DNA from: Saccharothrix ecbatanensis
GTDB taxonomy: Bacteria > Actinomycetota > Actinomycetes > Mycobacteriales > Pseudonocardiaceae
NCBI RefSeq assembly: GCF_014205015.1
Contig: NZ_JACHMO010000001.1
Coordinates: forward strand, 4,588,001-4,652,000
DNA: 64,000 nucleotides
Reading direction: 5' to 3'
Positions within the stretch are counted from its first letter, which is position 1; the number at the start of each line of letters is the position of its first letter. The notes under the pieces were generated by a model, which made no database searches, was not told the origin of the DNA, and was given only the letters and a program-made list of their open reading frames with translations. This document shows, piece by piece, positions 27,209-33,929 of the stretch. The position numbers were made by a program, and so were the translations under genes.

Positions 27209-27949
27209 TCAGATGGCGGTGGTGCCGCCGTCCGCGACCAGTTCCAGGCCGTTGACGTAGCTGGAGTCGTCGGAGGCGAGGAACAGGGCGACGGTGGCGA
27301 TTTCCTCGGGACGGCCCATCTGTCCGCGGGGGATGAGGGATTCGAACGCGGACATGGTTGCCTCGTCGAACAGTTCTTCCTGTTTGGCGGTGGCGACCTG
27401 GCCGGGGGTCAGGACGTTGACCCGGATCTTGCGGTCGCGCAGTTCGTTGAGCCAGACACGGGCCCAGGCCTGCTGGACGGCTTTGCTTCCCGCGTAGAGG
27501 CTCCAGCCGGGGAAGGCGCCGAGGGAGGCGTTCGATCCGGTCATGAAGATCGAGCCGTTGTCGTTCATCAGCGGCAGTGCCTTCTGCACGGTGAACAGGG
27601 TGCCGCGCGCGTTGAGCCAGAAGGCGCGGTGGAACTGCTCCTCGGTGATCTCGCCGAGGACGGCGGGTTCGCCCATCCCGGCGCTGGCCCACAGCACGTC
27701 GATCGAGCCCTTTTCCCGCTTGACGGTGTCGTACAGGCGGTCCAGGTCGTCCAGCTCGGCCGCGTCACCCTGGACGGCGGTGATGTTGCGGCCGATCAGC
27801 TTGACTGCGTCGTCCAGTGCTTCCTGCCGCCGGCCCTGGATGAAGACGTGCGCTCCTTCCTCGACGAACAGCTTGGCGCCGGCCAGTGCCATGCCGGTCG
27901 ATCCGCCGGTGATCACCGCTACCTTGCCGTCGAGCTTGCCCACGATCAC
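27209..27949 (-). CDS. Short-chain dehydrogenase/reductase
   Basis: This is a 246-residue classical SDR. It has the cofactor motif VAVITGGSTGMALAGA (TGGxxGMA in place of the usual TGGxxGIG), catalytic Ser in FMTGSNASLG, and YAGSK (Tyr-x3-Lys). The ending VNGLELVADGGTTAI is typical. GTG 27949 is chosen because AAGG lies 7 bp upstream; GTG 27943 is close. A perfect 26-bp palindrome sits 38 bp upstream of this start. Together with the F420-type gene it forms a TetR-controlled redox module. Confidence 0.87.
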   Translation of the reverse strand: MIVGKLDGKVAVITGGSTGMALAGAKLFVEEGAHVFIQGRRQEALDDAVKLIGRNITAVQGDAAELDDLDRLYDTVKREKGSIDVLWASAGMGEPAVLGEITEEQFHRAFWLNARGTLFTVQKALPLMNDNGSIFMTGSNASLGAFPGWSLYAGSKAVQQAWARVWLNELRDRKIRVNVLTPGQVATAKQEELFDEATMSAFESLIPRGQMGRPEEIATVALFLASDDSSYVNGLELVADGGTTAI

Positions 27950-27986
27950 TCCGTTGCCTTGATGGGTGTCCGAAACAGCCCGGTTC

Positions 27987-28012
27987 TTACGTACACCAAA
28001 CTGTGTACGTAA
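27987..28012. promoter_or_regulatory. Perfect TetR-type operator TTACGTACAC-N6-GTGTACGTAA
   Basis: Two 10-bp arms match perfectly around a 6-bp spacer in the divergent region between the SDR gene and the TetR gene. A second palindrome, GTCGGTACCGAC, lies at 28053-28064 near the TetR start. Both share the GTAC element. They are the natural binding sites for the TetR protein at 28112. Confidence 0.8.
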
Positions 28013-28111
28013 CGTACCCCGTGACCGGTCGGAGCGCAAGCTAAGTACACCGGTCGGTACCGACGGCGCACTATGTAGACCGACCTGTACCGAACCGCCT
28101 ACACTGGAGGC

Positions 28112-28753
28112 ATGACGGAGTTGGAGAAGGGCCCCCTGGGCCGGCGCCGGGGCAGGGGCGCACGCGAGCGGATCCTCAGCGCGTCACAGCAGCTGTTCCG
28201 CGATCAGGGCATCAACCGCACCGGCATGGACCAGCTCTGCGCCGTGGCCGAGGTGTCCAAGCGCACGGCGTACCAGCACTTCGCCGGCAAGGACGACCTC
28301 GTCGCCGAATACCTGCGCCGATTCGATCCCGACGTCATGCCCGGAGTGTTCGACCGCACCGACCTCACGCCCCGCGAACGACTCCTCGCAGCCTTCGAGA
28401 TACCCGCGTCCACGCCCCTGTGCCCCTACATCGCGGCGGCCGTCGAACTCCACGACCCCCAACACCCCGCATCCCAGTACGCACGCGACTACAAGACCGC
28501 CATCGCCGCGCGGCTCACCGAAACCGCCCGCGAAGCCGGCGCCACCGACCCCGAACAGCTCGGCGAACAACTGGCGCTGCTCATGGACGGCGCCTCGGCC
28601 CGCACCCGGGTCCTCAACAGCGAATCCTTCCCCACCGCCGCCGCCATCGCCGCCGTCCTCATCGACAACGCCATCCCCGCGTCATCACCGCGCCAGCCCG
28701 GCGATGACCGCGGAACTACCGGGTCTGCACCCGTTCCGGTGGGAGGCCGATGA
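28112..28753 (+). CDS. TetR-family repressor
   Basis: This is a 213-residue TetR regulator. The N-terminal helix-turn-helix spans about residues 18-65 (RERILSASQQLFRDQGINRT and EVSKRTAYQHFAGKDDLV). The C-terminal ligand domain ends in an unusual Gly/Pro-rich tail after NAIPASS. GGAGG lies directly before ATG 28112. The tail merges into the block of scrambled repeats that follows, so the original stop codon may have been lost by rearrangement. It should repress the divergent SDR/F420-type genes. Confidence 0.88.
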   Translation: MTELEKGPLGRRRGRGARERILSASQQLFRDQGINRTGMDQLCAVAEVSKRTAYQHFAGKDDLVAEYLRRFDPDVMPGVFDRTDLTPRERLLAAFEIPASTPLCPYIAAAVELHDPQHPASQYARDYKTAIAARLTETAREAGATDPEQLGEQLALLMDGASARTRVLNSESFPTAAAIAAVLIDNAIPASSPRQPGDDRGTTGSAPVPVGGR

Positions 28754-28814
28754 CGGCCCGATCACGTCTCGTCGGCCGGAAGACGACGGCGAGTTCCGTG
28801 CGGCCGGAGCGGTA

Positions 28815-28929
28815 ATCGCGGCCACGTCGGATTGCAGGTGGTTCACACCCCGCCAACGCCCGCGCCAACATGTCATGCGCTTCCCCGGCCAGCCCTCTTC
28901 CCCGCCGCCGGCGTGGCAGAGAGAACCCG
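28815..28929 (-). pseudogene. Relic of the 5' part of a deaminase-toxin gene
   Basis: 28815-28892 lines up with 30220-30296 inside the toxin gene (shared runs GCGGCCACGTCGGATT, CGCCAACGCCC and CCAACATGTCATGCGCTTCC). 28899-28929 lines up with the sequence around and upstream of that gene's start. Intervening coding sequence is deleted, so nothing functional can be made. It shows that a second, related toxin locus once existed here or was partly duplicated. Confidence 0.7.
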
Positions 28930-28956
28930 CACTGTGGCCGGGCACGCCCGGGGGCC

Positions 28957-29145
28957 GGTCGGAACGCCCCGCATGCGAACTCCAGTACCCGCACATGGTG
29001 GAGCGGATGCGCGACGAGTCGCACTTCTCGCTGACCCGCCCCGGCAAGCACCGGGTGCCGCCGGACGACACGACGGAAAAGGCCTCGCGTCGACCGAGCG
29101 CGCGCGTGAGACGAAGGACGAGGTCAGGAAGGACCGGGAGGACTG
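28957..29145 (+). pseudogene. Frameshifted copy of the 3' end of ctaD
   Basis: This 189-bp stretch is clearly homologous to 10853-11044, the last 63 codons and stop of ctaD. Long identical runs include CCGCACATGGTGGAGCGGAT and GGTCAGGAAGGACCGGGAGG. It encodes [15 protein letters not shown] as ctaD does. One C is missing after the codons for TEKA, shifting the frame before the old stop. No upstream ctaD sequence is present, so it is a non-functional fragment moved about 18 kb. Confidence 0.9.
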
Positions 29146-29154
29146 ACGAGTTCC

Positions 29155-29601
29155 CTAGAACGCCATGGGATACCAAGGGGGCGGCGACTGCCACACGGGC
29201 GCGGTCGGCCGTTGACCATCCGTAGCCATGAACTCGTGTGCTGCCCGACGGACGACGTCCAGGGGGATTTCGGAGTCGGCCGGGTATTCGGTGTCGCTGT
29301 TCATGTAGTAATACAGGATCGGATCGGCGGTACTCCACTCCGGACCAGGGCTCGCCTTGCTGAACCACGTCTGAGCGTACGACGAGTAGATGAGCGTCCC
29401 CTGAGCCGCTTCGCCGAACACACCGACGTACAGTGCCAAATGACGCATGGCCAGGTCCACGGGACGGTCAATCCACAGTTGAACGATGATCCGACCTTCC
29501 CAACCGGCGACCGTGTCCAGCACGGCGTCCAGTTCGGCAGCCGTTTCCACGGTCGTCGACTCGTCACTGTCAATGTCGAACGATGCCGTTAGCGCCACCA
29601 C
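29155..29601 (-). CDS. Imm1-family immunity protein
   Basis: This is a 148-residue acidic protein of the Imm1 type, the usual immunity partner of SCP1.201/DddA-like deaminases. Landmarks are LYVGVFGEAAQGTLIY, PILYYYMNSDTEYPADSEIP and VRRAAHEFMATDGQRPTAPV. GTG 29601 lies inside the last codons of the toxin gene (13-bp overlap), so the two are translationally coupled. It should bind and block the deaminase domain. Family assignment is by sequence pattern only. Confidence 0.82.
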   Translation of the reverse strand: MVALTASFDIDSDESTTVETAAELDAVLDTVAGWEGRIIVQLWIDRPVDLAMRHLALYVGVFGEAAQGTLIYSSYAQTWFSKASPGPEWSTADPILYYYMNSDTEYPADSEIPLDVVRRAAHEFMATDGQRPTAPVWQSPPPWYPMAF

Positions 29602-30386
29602 GGTACGGCTCCTCCTGTGTAGCGAATGCGGGTGCGTGTGCCGTTGGAGTTTTGTCCGTGCACGGTGAGTGTCGATCCTTCCGGCAACAGGACCGGAACG
29701 AGGGTGTCACAGCTGTCCCGACCTTGGCGACAGGGGACGTGGTTGATTATCACGGTTGCGTGTCTAATGCCGTTCGCGGCCATGTAGGCGGCCAGTTTCT
29801 GCTCGACGTCTCCGGACCGGGAGGAGCCTGCCGGCCGCCCCATCCGCGCCAGTTGACCCTGAACGAGTGCCGACCGCCGGTCGAATCCGCTTGCGATCGG
29901 TTCGGCGGTGCCGTCCGGGCCGATCCATTGACCGACTGTCTTCTGTCCGCTGCGGGGCACCACAGGCGGGGGGAGGGTCTTGCGTATCGCTTCCACCCGT
30001 TCTTGTGGCACCACGAACGGCTCGCGCTCACCGACCGGCGGCGGTGTGGACAGCTGCTGTTCGGGGTGAGGTTGAGCGGGCCGTGGGGTGTCCGGGGCGG
30101 GGAGGCGGTGCTCGCCCTCCAGGCTGGCCGTGATGCTTTCAGCCGCTCTCAGCGCTTCCGTGATCAGCGGCCACAGGTAGCCCTTCAACCCGTCCCGCGC
30201 GTAGACGAATGCGGCCAGCATCGCGGCCACGTCGGATTCCAGGTTTGTCGCACCCGCCAACGCCCCCGCCAACATGTCATGCGCTTCCTCCGCCAGGTCT
30301 TCCGCCTGTTCCAGCGCAGTCCGGCAATGCTCGGCTTTCTCGCACGCAGCCCGGATCTGCGCGACCACGTCCCCGGTCGACGCCAC
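29589..30386 (-). CDS. SCP1.201/DddA-like deaminase toxin
   Basis: This is a 265-residue protein. It has an N-terminal helical, coiled-coil-like region (about residues 1-90), a Pro-rich linker (about 95-150) and a C-terminal deaminase-fold domain with YMAANGIRHATVIINHVPC, a second Cys in GRDSCDTLVP, LLPEGSTLTVHG and the end YTGGAVPWWR. The fold is that of double-stranded-DNA cytosine deaminases. The motif normally written HxE reads DVE, so the first zinc ligand is Asp here. GTG 30386 has GGAGGGG upstream. No secretion signal is seen. It is followed by its Imm1 partner. Confidence 0.82.
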   Translation of the reverse strand: MASTGDVVAQIRAACEKAEHCRTALEQAEDLAEEAHDMLAGALAGATNLESDVAAMLAAFVYARDGLKGYLWPLITEALRAAESITASLEGEHRLPAPDTPRPAQPHPEQQLSTPPPVGEREPFVVPQERVEAIRKTLPPPVVPRSGQKTVGQWIGPDGTAEPIASGFDRRSALVQGQLARMGRPAGSSRSGDVEQKLAAYMAANGIRHATVIINHVPCRQGRDSCDTLVPVLLPEGSTLTVHGQNSNGTRTRIRYTGGAVPWWR

Positions 30387-30394
30387 GGGCACCC

Positions 30395-30490
30395 CTCCCC
30401 GCCGCAAAGCGTGGCAGAGAACCCGGGCCAATCGTGAGGCCCCATGCGGGTGGTGCCGTGGCCCACTTTGACCACTGGCCAAGGTTCGAG
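30395..30490. repeat. Copy C of the repeated block upstream of the toxin gene
   Basis: This non-coding leader between DUF397 and the toxin start matches copy B at 26421-26514 in the same orientation (shared GTGGCAG, AACCCG, GCGGGTGGT and CCGTGGCCCAC). It is a possible recombination endpoint. Confidence 0.65.
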
Positions 30491-30562
30491 GGACGGTGGC
30501 CGCACGCGCGGGGGCCGCGCCCGTTGCTGCTGGGCGCGGCCCCTGGTCGATCTTCATACGGA

Positions 30563-30760
30563 TCAGCCGTCGAACCGGCCGTCCTTCACCCTGCCGAGGA
30601 GTGCCCCGAGGGCGGCAGGCGCCCACGCGAGCACCGGCCCGTCCGGGTTCTTCGAGTCACGCACGAACGCCGCGCCGGTTGTCAACGCCAGCTCGACGCA
30701 GTTGCCGCCCTCGCCGCTGGACCTGCTGGACTTGCGCCAGACGAGGGGAATGCCGGTCAT
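30563..30760 (-). CDS. DUF397 protein
   Basis: This is a 65-residue protein typical of DUF397: WRKSSRSSGEGGNCVELA near the start, then VRDSKNPDGPVLAWAP. Such proteins are almost always paired with an upstream XRE/DUF5753 regulator in actinomycetes and modulate it, possibly like antitoxin-toxin partners (WhiJ/BldB-type systems). Here the XRE gene ends 12 bp upstream. ATG 30760 follows AAGGGG. Confidence 0.93.
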   Translation of the reverse strand: MTGIPLVWRKSSRSSGEGGNCVELALTTGAAFVRDSKNPDGPVLAWAPAALGALLGRVKDGRFDG

Positions 30761-30772
30761 GACCGACCCCTT

Positions 30773-31645
30773 TCAGTTGTCGCTCCCAAGTGCACCCGCC
30801 AGCGTATCCAGCGCGGACCGCGTTTCCTCCGGTGAGAGGGCCGCTGTGCTGATCTGCGCGAACAGGCTGACGTGCTCCTCGACCTCACGCTGCTTCTCGT
30901 AGTAGGTCGCCGACATCCAGCCCTCGGCGTAGGCGACGTCCATGCCCGGTGTCGAATCGAACCGCAGCACCGAGAACGCGTAGTCCATCCCTCGGTATGG
31001 CCCGGCCGACTTGGGCATGAGCTGGATCGAGATGTGGGGCAGCGACGACATCTTGATCAGGTGCTCGGTCTGGACTGCCGCAACGTCCGGACCGCCGACC
31101 ATCCGGTCGAAGACGCCCTCGTCGAGGACGACTCGCAGCCGTGGCGGGTTCGAGCCGGTCAGCCGACGTTGACGTTCGGCGCGGACTTCGACGACCTGCC
31201 GGAGGTCCGCCTCGGACGCATTCGGCTTCGACACCAAACTCACAGCCCTGACGTACTCCGGCACTTGCAGCAGCCCGGCGACGAACGCCGTTTCCAGGGT
31301 CCACACCTCGGTGGCGTACGACTCAAGTCTGATGTAGTCCCGCGCGAAATCCGGCGCGACATCGGCGTGTGCCACGAGCAGGCCGCGATTGTTGCTCTCC
31401 CGCGCCATCCGCAAGAGCATGTCCAACTCCGGAGACGTCACGCCGTAGGCACCGGCCAAGAGGCGGACGTTCTTCTCCAGGATCGACTGCTCGGCGTTCT
31501 CGATCTTCGAGATGGTCGACCGGCTGAGGCCGGTGGCACGCACCGCGTCGTCCTGGGTCATCCGCGCTTCGTCGCGGAGTTCCGCGAGGCGGTACGCCAA
31601 CTGTCGGCGACGGATCGGTGGCACGGGCTTGAGCTCGTCGGGCAT
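30773..31645 (-). CDS. XRE regulator with DUF5753 domain (1)
   Basis: This is a 290-residue regulator. The XRE helix-turn-helix spans about residues 14-70 (LAELRDEARMTQDDAVRATG and SRSTISKIENAEQ). The DUF5753 domain (about 100-280) has TAFVAGLLQVPEYVRAV and LDEGVFDRMVGGPDV. The usual partner of this family is a DUF397 protein, present directly downstream. It is the first gene of a minus-strand unit XRE-DUF397-toxin-Imm1, so it may set expression of the toxin. It is divergent from a second XRE gene. Confidence 0.92.
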   Translation of the reverse strand: MPDELKPVPPIRRRQLAYRLAELRDEARMTQDDAVRATGLSRSTISKIENAEQSILEKNVRLLAGAYGVTSPELDMLLRMARESNNRGLLVAHADVAPDFARDYIRLESYATEVWTLETAFVAGLLQVPEYVRAVSLVSKPNASEADLRQVVEVRAERQRRLTGSNPPRLRVVLDEGVFDRMVGGPDVAAVQTEHLIKMSSLPHISIQLMPKSAGPYRGMDYAFSVLRFDSTPGMDVAYAEGWMSATYYEKQREVEEHVSLFAQISTAALSPEETRSALDTLAGALGSDN

Positions 31646-31853
31646 TGCACTCCTCAGATCAGGACCGGTGCCAGTCTGCCTGCCTCCGGAACGGAACCGG
31701 GAGCAGGTTCACCCGATCGACATGTTCCTCACGCGACGTTCGTCACGCTACATTTTCGTCTGCCAGGCTGCGGCTTGGCGGCCCGCCTCGCTCCCCCGCT
31801 CCCAGGTGCAGGGAGCGAGGCGCGGTCCGGACCAGCTATCGGAAGGGAAGCCG

Positions 31854-32705
31854 ATGGAGACCGAAGTGAAGCCCGCCGCCACGCGACTGAGCACCGCGCG
31901 CAGCCGGGAACTGGGCGAAGAGCTGCGACGGGCACGGCATCGGGCGCGGATGTCGTCCGGGTTCGTGGCCGGTGCTTTGGGCTGGTCGCTGGGCAAGTTG
32001 AGCAAACTGGAGACCGGCAGCCGGGGCACCAGCCCATGGGAGATCGGAACCCTGGTCGGGCGCCTGGGCGCGGACAAGCCGACCCGCGATCGCATCCTGA
32101 CCATCGCCACCGAACCCGACACCGGCACGTTCGTCCGCCTGCACGGTCGATCCTCCGACGACCTGCCGGCCCTGTACGTCCACGAACAAGCGGCCCGGAC
32201 GATCACCGTCTACGAACCGCTCGCCATTCCCAGCCTGGCCCAGACCGAGCCGTACTCACTCGCCCTGACCGGCAGCAAGGCAGTCGCCGACGCACGGAAG
32301 TCCCGCCAGGACCGTCTCCTTCGCCCAGACGGTCCCGACACAGTGCTGTACATCCACGAACTCGCCCTGCGCATGGTCGTGGTCGGGCCCGAGGTCATGC
32401 GGGACCAGATGCTGCACCTGACCCTGATGTGCGCCTCGGAGCGAATGTCCCCACGCCTGGTACCAGCGTCCGCGCCCACCCACGCCGCCCTTCGGCACCC
32501 GGCCACGTTGCTGACCTTCGACGCGCCGACCAAACCGCTGGCCTACGTGGAAACCGACACGGCGACCGTGTTCCACGACGCCCCGGAGGCCATTGCCGCC
32601 TACAACGCAAAGATGCGCCACCTCGCCGGCCTGGCCCTCACCGCCGAGCAGACCAGCGACGCGTTCGCCCGCTGGGCCGACGCCTACGACCGGCAATCCC
32701 GCTGA
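31854..32705 (+). CDS. XRE regulator with DUF5753-like domain (2)
   Basis: This is a 283-residue regulator. The helix-turn-helix spans about residues 18-70 (LGEELRRARHRARMSSGFVA and GWSLGKLSKLETGSRG). The DUF5753-like C-terminal part has VYEPLAIPSLAQTEPYSLAL and YIHELALRMVVVGPEV. ATG 31854 follows GGAAGGGAAG. It overlaps the next gene as TGATG. Divergent placement from the other XRE gene suggests mutual or shared control through the 208-bp gap between them. Confidence 0.9.
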   Translation: METEVKPAATRLSTARSRELGEELRRARHRARMSSGFVAGALGWSLGKLSKLETGSRGTSPWEIGTLVGRLGADKPTRDRILTIATEPDTGTFVRLHGRSSDDLPALYVHEQAARTITVYEPLAIPSLAQTEPYSLALTGSKAVADARKSRQDRLLRPDGPDTVLYIHELALRMVVVGPEVMRDQMLHLTLMCASERMSPRLVPASAPTHAALRHPATLLTFDAPTKPLAYVETDTATVFHDAPEAIAAYNAKMRHLAGLALTAEQTSDAFARWADAYDRQSR

Positions 32706-32953
32706 TGGCACTGCGCCCGTTCACCTGGCTCCCGCACAACGGCAAGCGCCACGCGATCAAAGCCGACCTCGTCGCCCACGACGACACCACCACCCTGTGC
32801 GGCGAAGAACTCACCGTGCCCGGCGTCCGCCCCACGAAGGACGACTGGTGCCGGCCCACCTGCCCGCAATGTGACGCGGCCTGGCGAGCGGCTGAAGGGA
32901 TTCCGGTGTTCCCCCGGCAAAGGTCGCTACAGGTGGACCGGCAGCGTCAGTGA
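32705..32953 (+). CDS. Small Cys-rich zinc-finger-like protein
   Basis: This is an 82-residue protein with the pattern WLPHNGKRHAIK, LCGEELTV and WCRPTCPQCDAAWR. Four Cys and a His could form a zinc site. Proteins of this shape commonly follow XRE/DUF5753 genes in Pseudonocardiaceae, where DUF397 would otherwise stand. ATG 32705 overlaps the regulator stop by one base, so the two are coupled. The function is unknown; a regulatory partner is the likely role. Confidence 0.75.
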   Translation: MALRPFTWLPHNGKRHAIKADLVAHDDTTTLCGEELTVPGVRPTKDDWCRPTCPQCDAAWRAAEGIPVFPRQRSLQVDRQRQ

Positions 32954-32981
32954 CGGCGCCGAGAGGTACCCACGCGGGCAA

Positions 32982-33881
32982 CTAGCCGGTGCTGACCGTC
33001 GACTCGTGGCCCAGTGCGCGCAAGAACCACTCGAACATGGGTGCCGGGCTTTCCGGCGCCTGCCACCCGTTGACCACTGCCAACAGCCGCAGGTACCGAT
33101 CCCGGCGGGTGTCGTTCGCGGTCTCCAACAACGCGGCCAGCTGCTCGCGTGAGACATGCGGCACCCGTTCCATGACCGCCGCGATCACGTTTCGGGCTTC
33201 GGGTGACGCCGGGTCGACCCTGGCGGCGAGCGCCGGGCCCACCTCGTCCAGCACCACCGCCGCCGGGTCGGGCCGCAGTCCTTCGCCCCGCGTGAGGACG
33301 TGCTGCTCGGCCAGCCGCTTGAGGCAGGCCCGGAAATCCGGGTCCTGCGCCAGCCTGGTCAACGAGACCCAGGCCTCGACCTGCTCGTCCGCCGGGTGTT
33401 CCGGCAGTTCCGGTGTCATCGACCGCACCATCCCCGCGAACCCCGGATCGCCCGCCAGGTCGCCGAACGCGGCGTCCAGGAACTCGCCGACGAGCCGCCG
33501 GCGGCCGTCCTCGGACAGTCTGCTCATGAGACCCACCTCCTCGATGCCGGTACCGCCCTCGGCCACCACCGTCAACACCGCCCGGCGCAGCCGCAGCACA
33601 CCGATCTGCGCCGCCAGCGCGTCCACGTGCGCCGCGGCCACCTCGGCCAGCGTGCGCCTGTGCTCCAGGACGTCGCGGATCGTCGCCAGGTCCACTCCCA
33701 GCTCGCGCAACGTCCGCACGAGGTCGAGGCGCGCGACGGCGTCGTGGCCGTAGAGCCGGTACCCGGTCGGACTTCGACCGGTCGGCGGCACGAGCCCGCG
33801 GTCGGAGTAGAACCGGATCGCCTTGACCGTCAGCCCGGTCCGCCGAGCCAGTTCACCGATCGTGAACACCGCACCGTCCAT
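32982..33881 (-). CDS. MerR-family regulator
   Basis: This is a 299-residue regulator. The N-terminal MerR helix-turn-helix spans about residues 5-75 (FTIGELARRTGLTVKAIRFY and GYRLYGHDAVARLDLVRTL). A dimerisation helix and a 180-residue helical C-terminal domain of unknown ligand follow. No Cys cluster for metals is visible. ATG 33881 is used. It stands alone between the small Cys-rich gene and the VWA gene. Confidence 0.9.
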   Translation of the reverse strand: MDGAVFTIGELARRTGLTVKAIRFYSDRGLVPPTGRSPTGYRLYGHDAVARLDLVRTLRELGVDLATIRDVLEHRRTLAEVAAAHVDALAAQIGVLRLRRAVLTVVAEGGTGIEEVGLMSRLSEDGRRRLVGEFLDAAFGDLAGDPGFAGMVRSMTPELPEHPADEQVEAWVSLTRLAQDPDFRACLKRLAEQHVLTRGEGLRPDPAAVVLDEVGPALAARVDPASPEARNVIAAVMERVPHVSREQLAALLETANDTRRDRYLRLLAVVNGWQAPESPAPMFEWFLRALGHESTVSTG

Positions 33882-33929
33882 GCGCCTACCCTCCTGCCTC
33901 CTCTCGGGGGAGACTCAAGTTCGACAGCG

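Noticed and set aside
25161..31000. Insertion sequence or integrase explaining the rearranged region
   Set aside because: No transposase, integrase, terminal inverted repeats or tRNA attachment site could be recognised.
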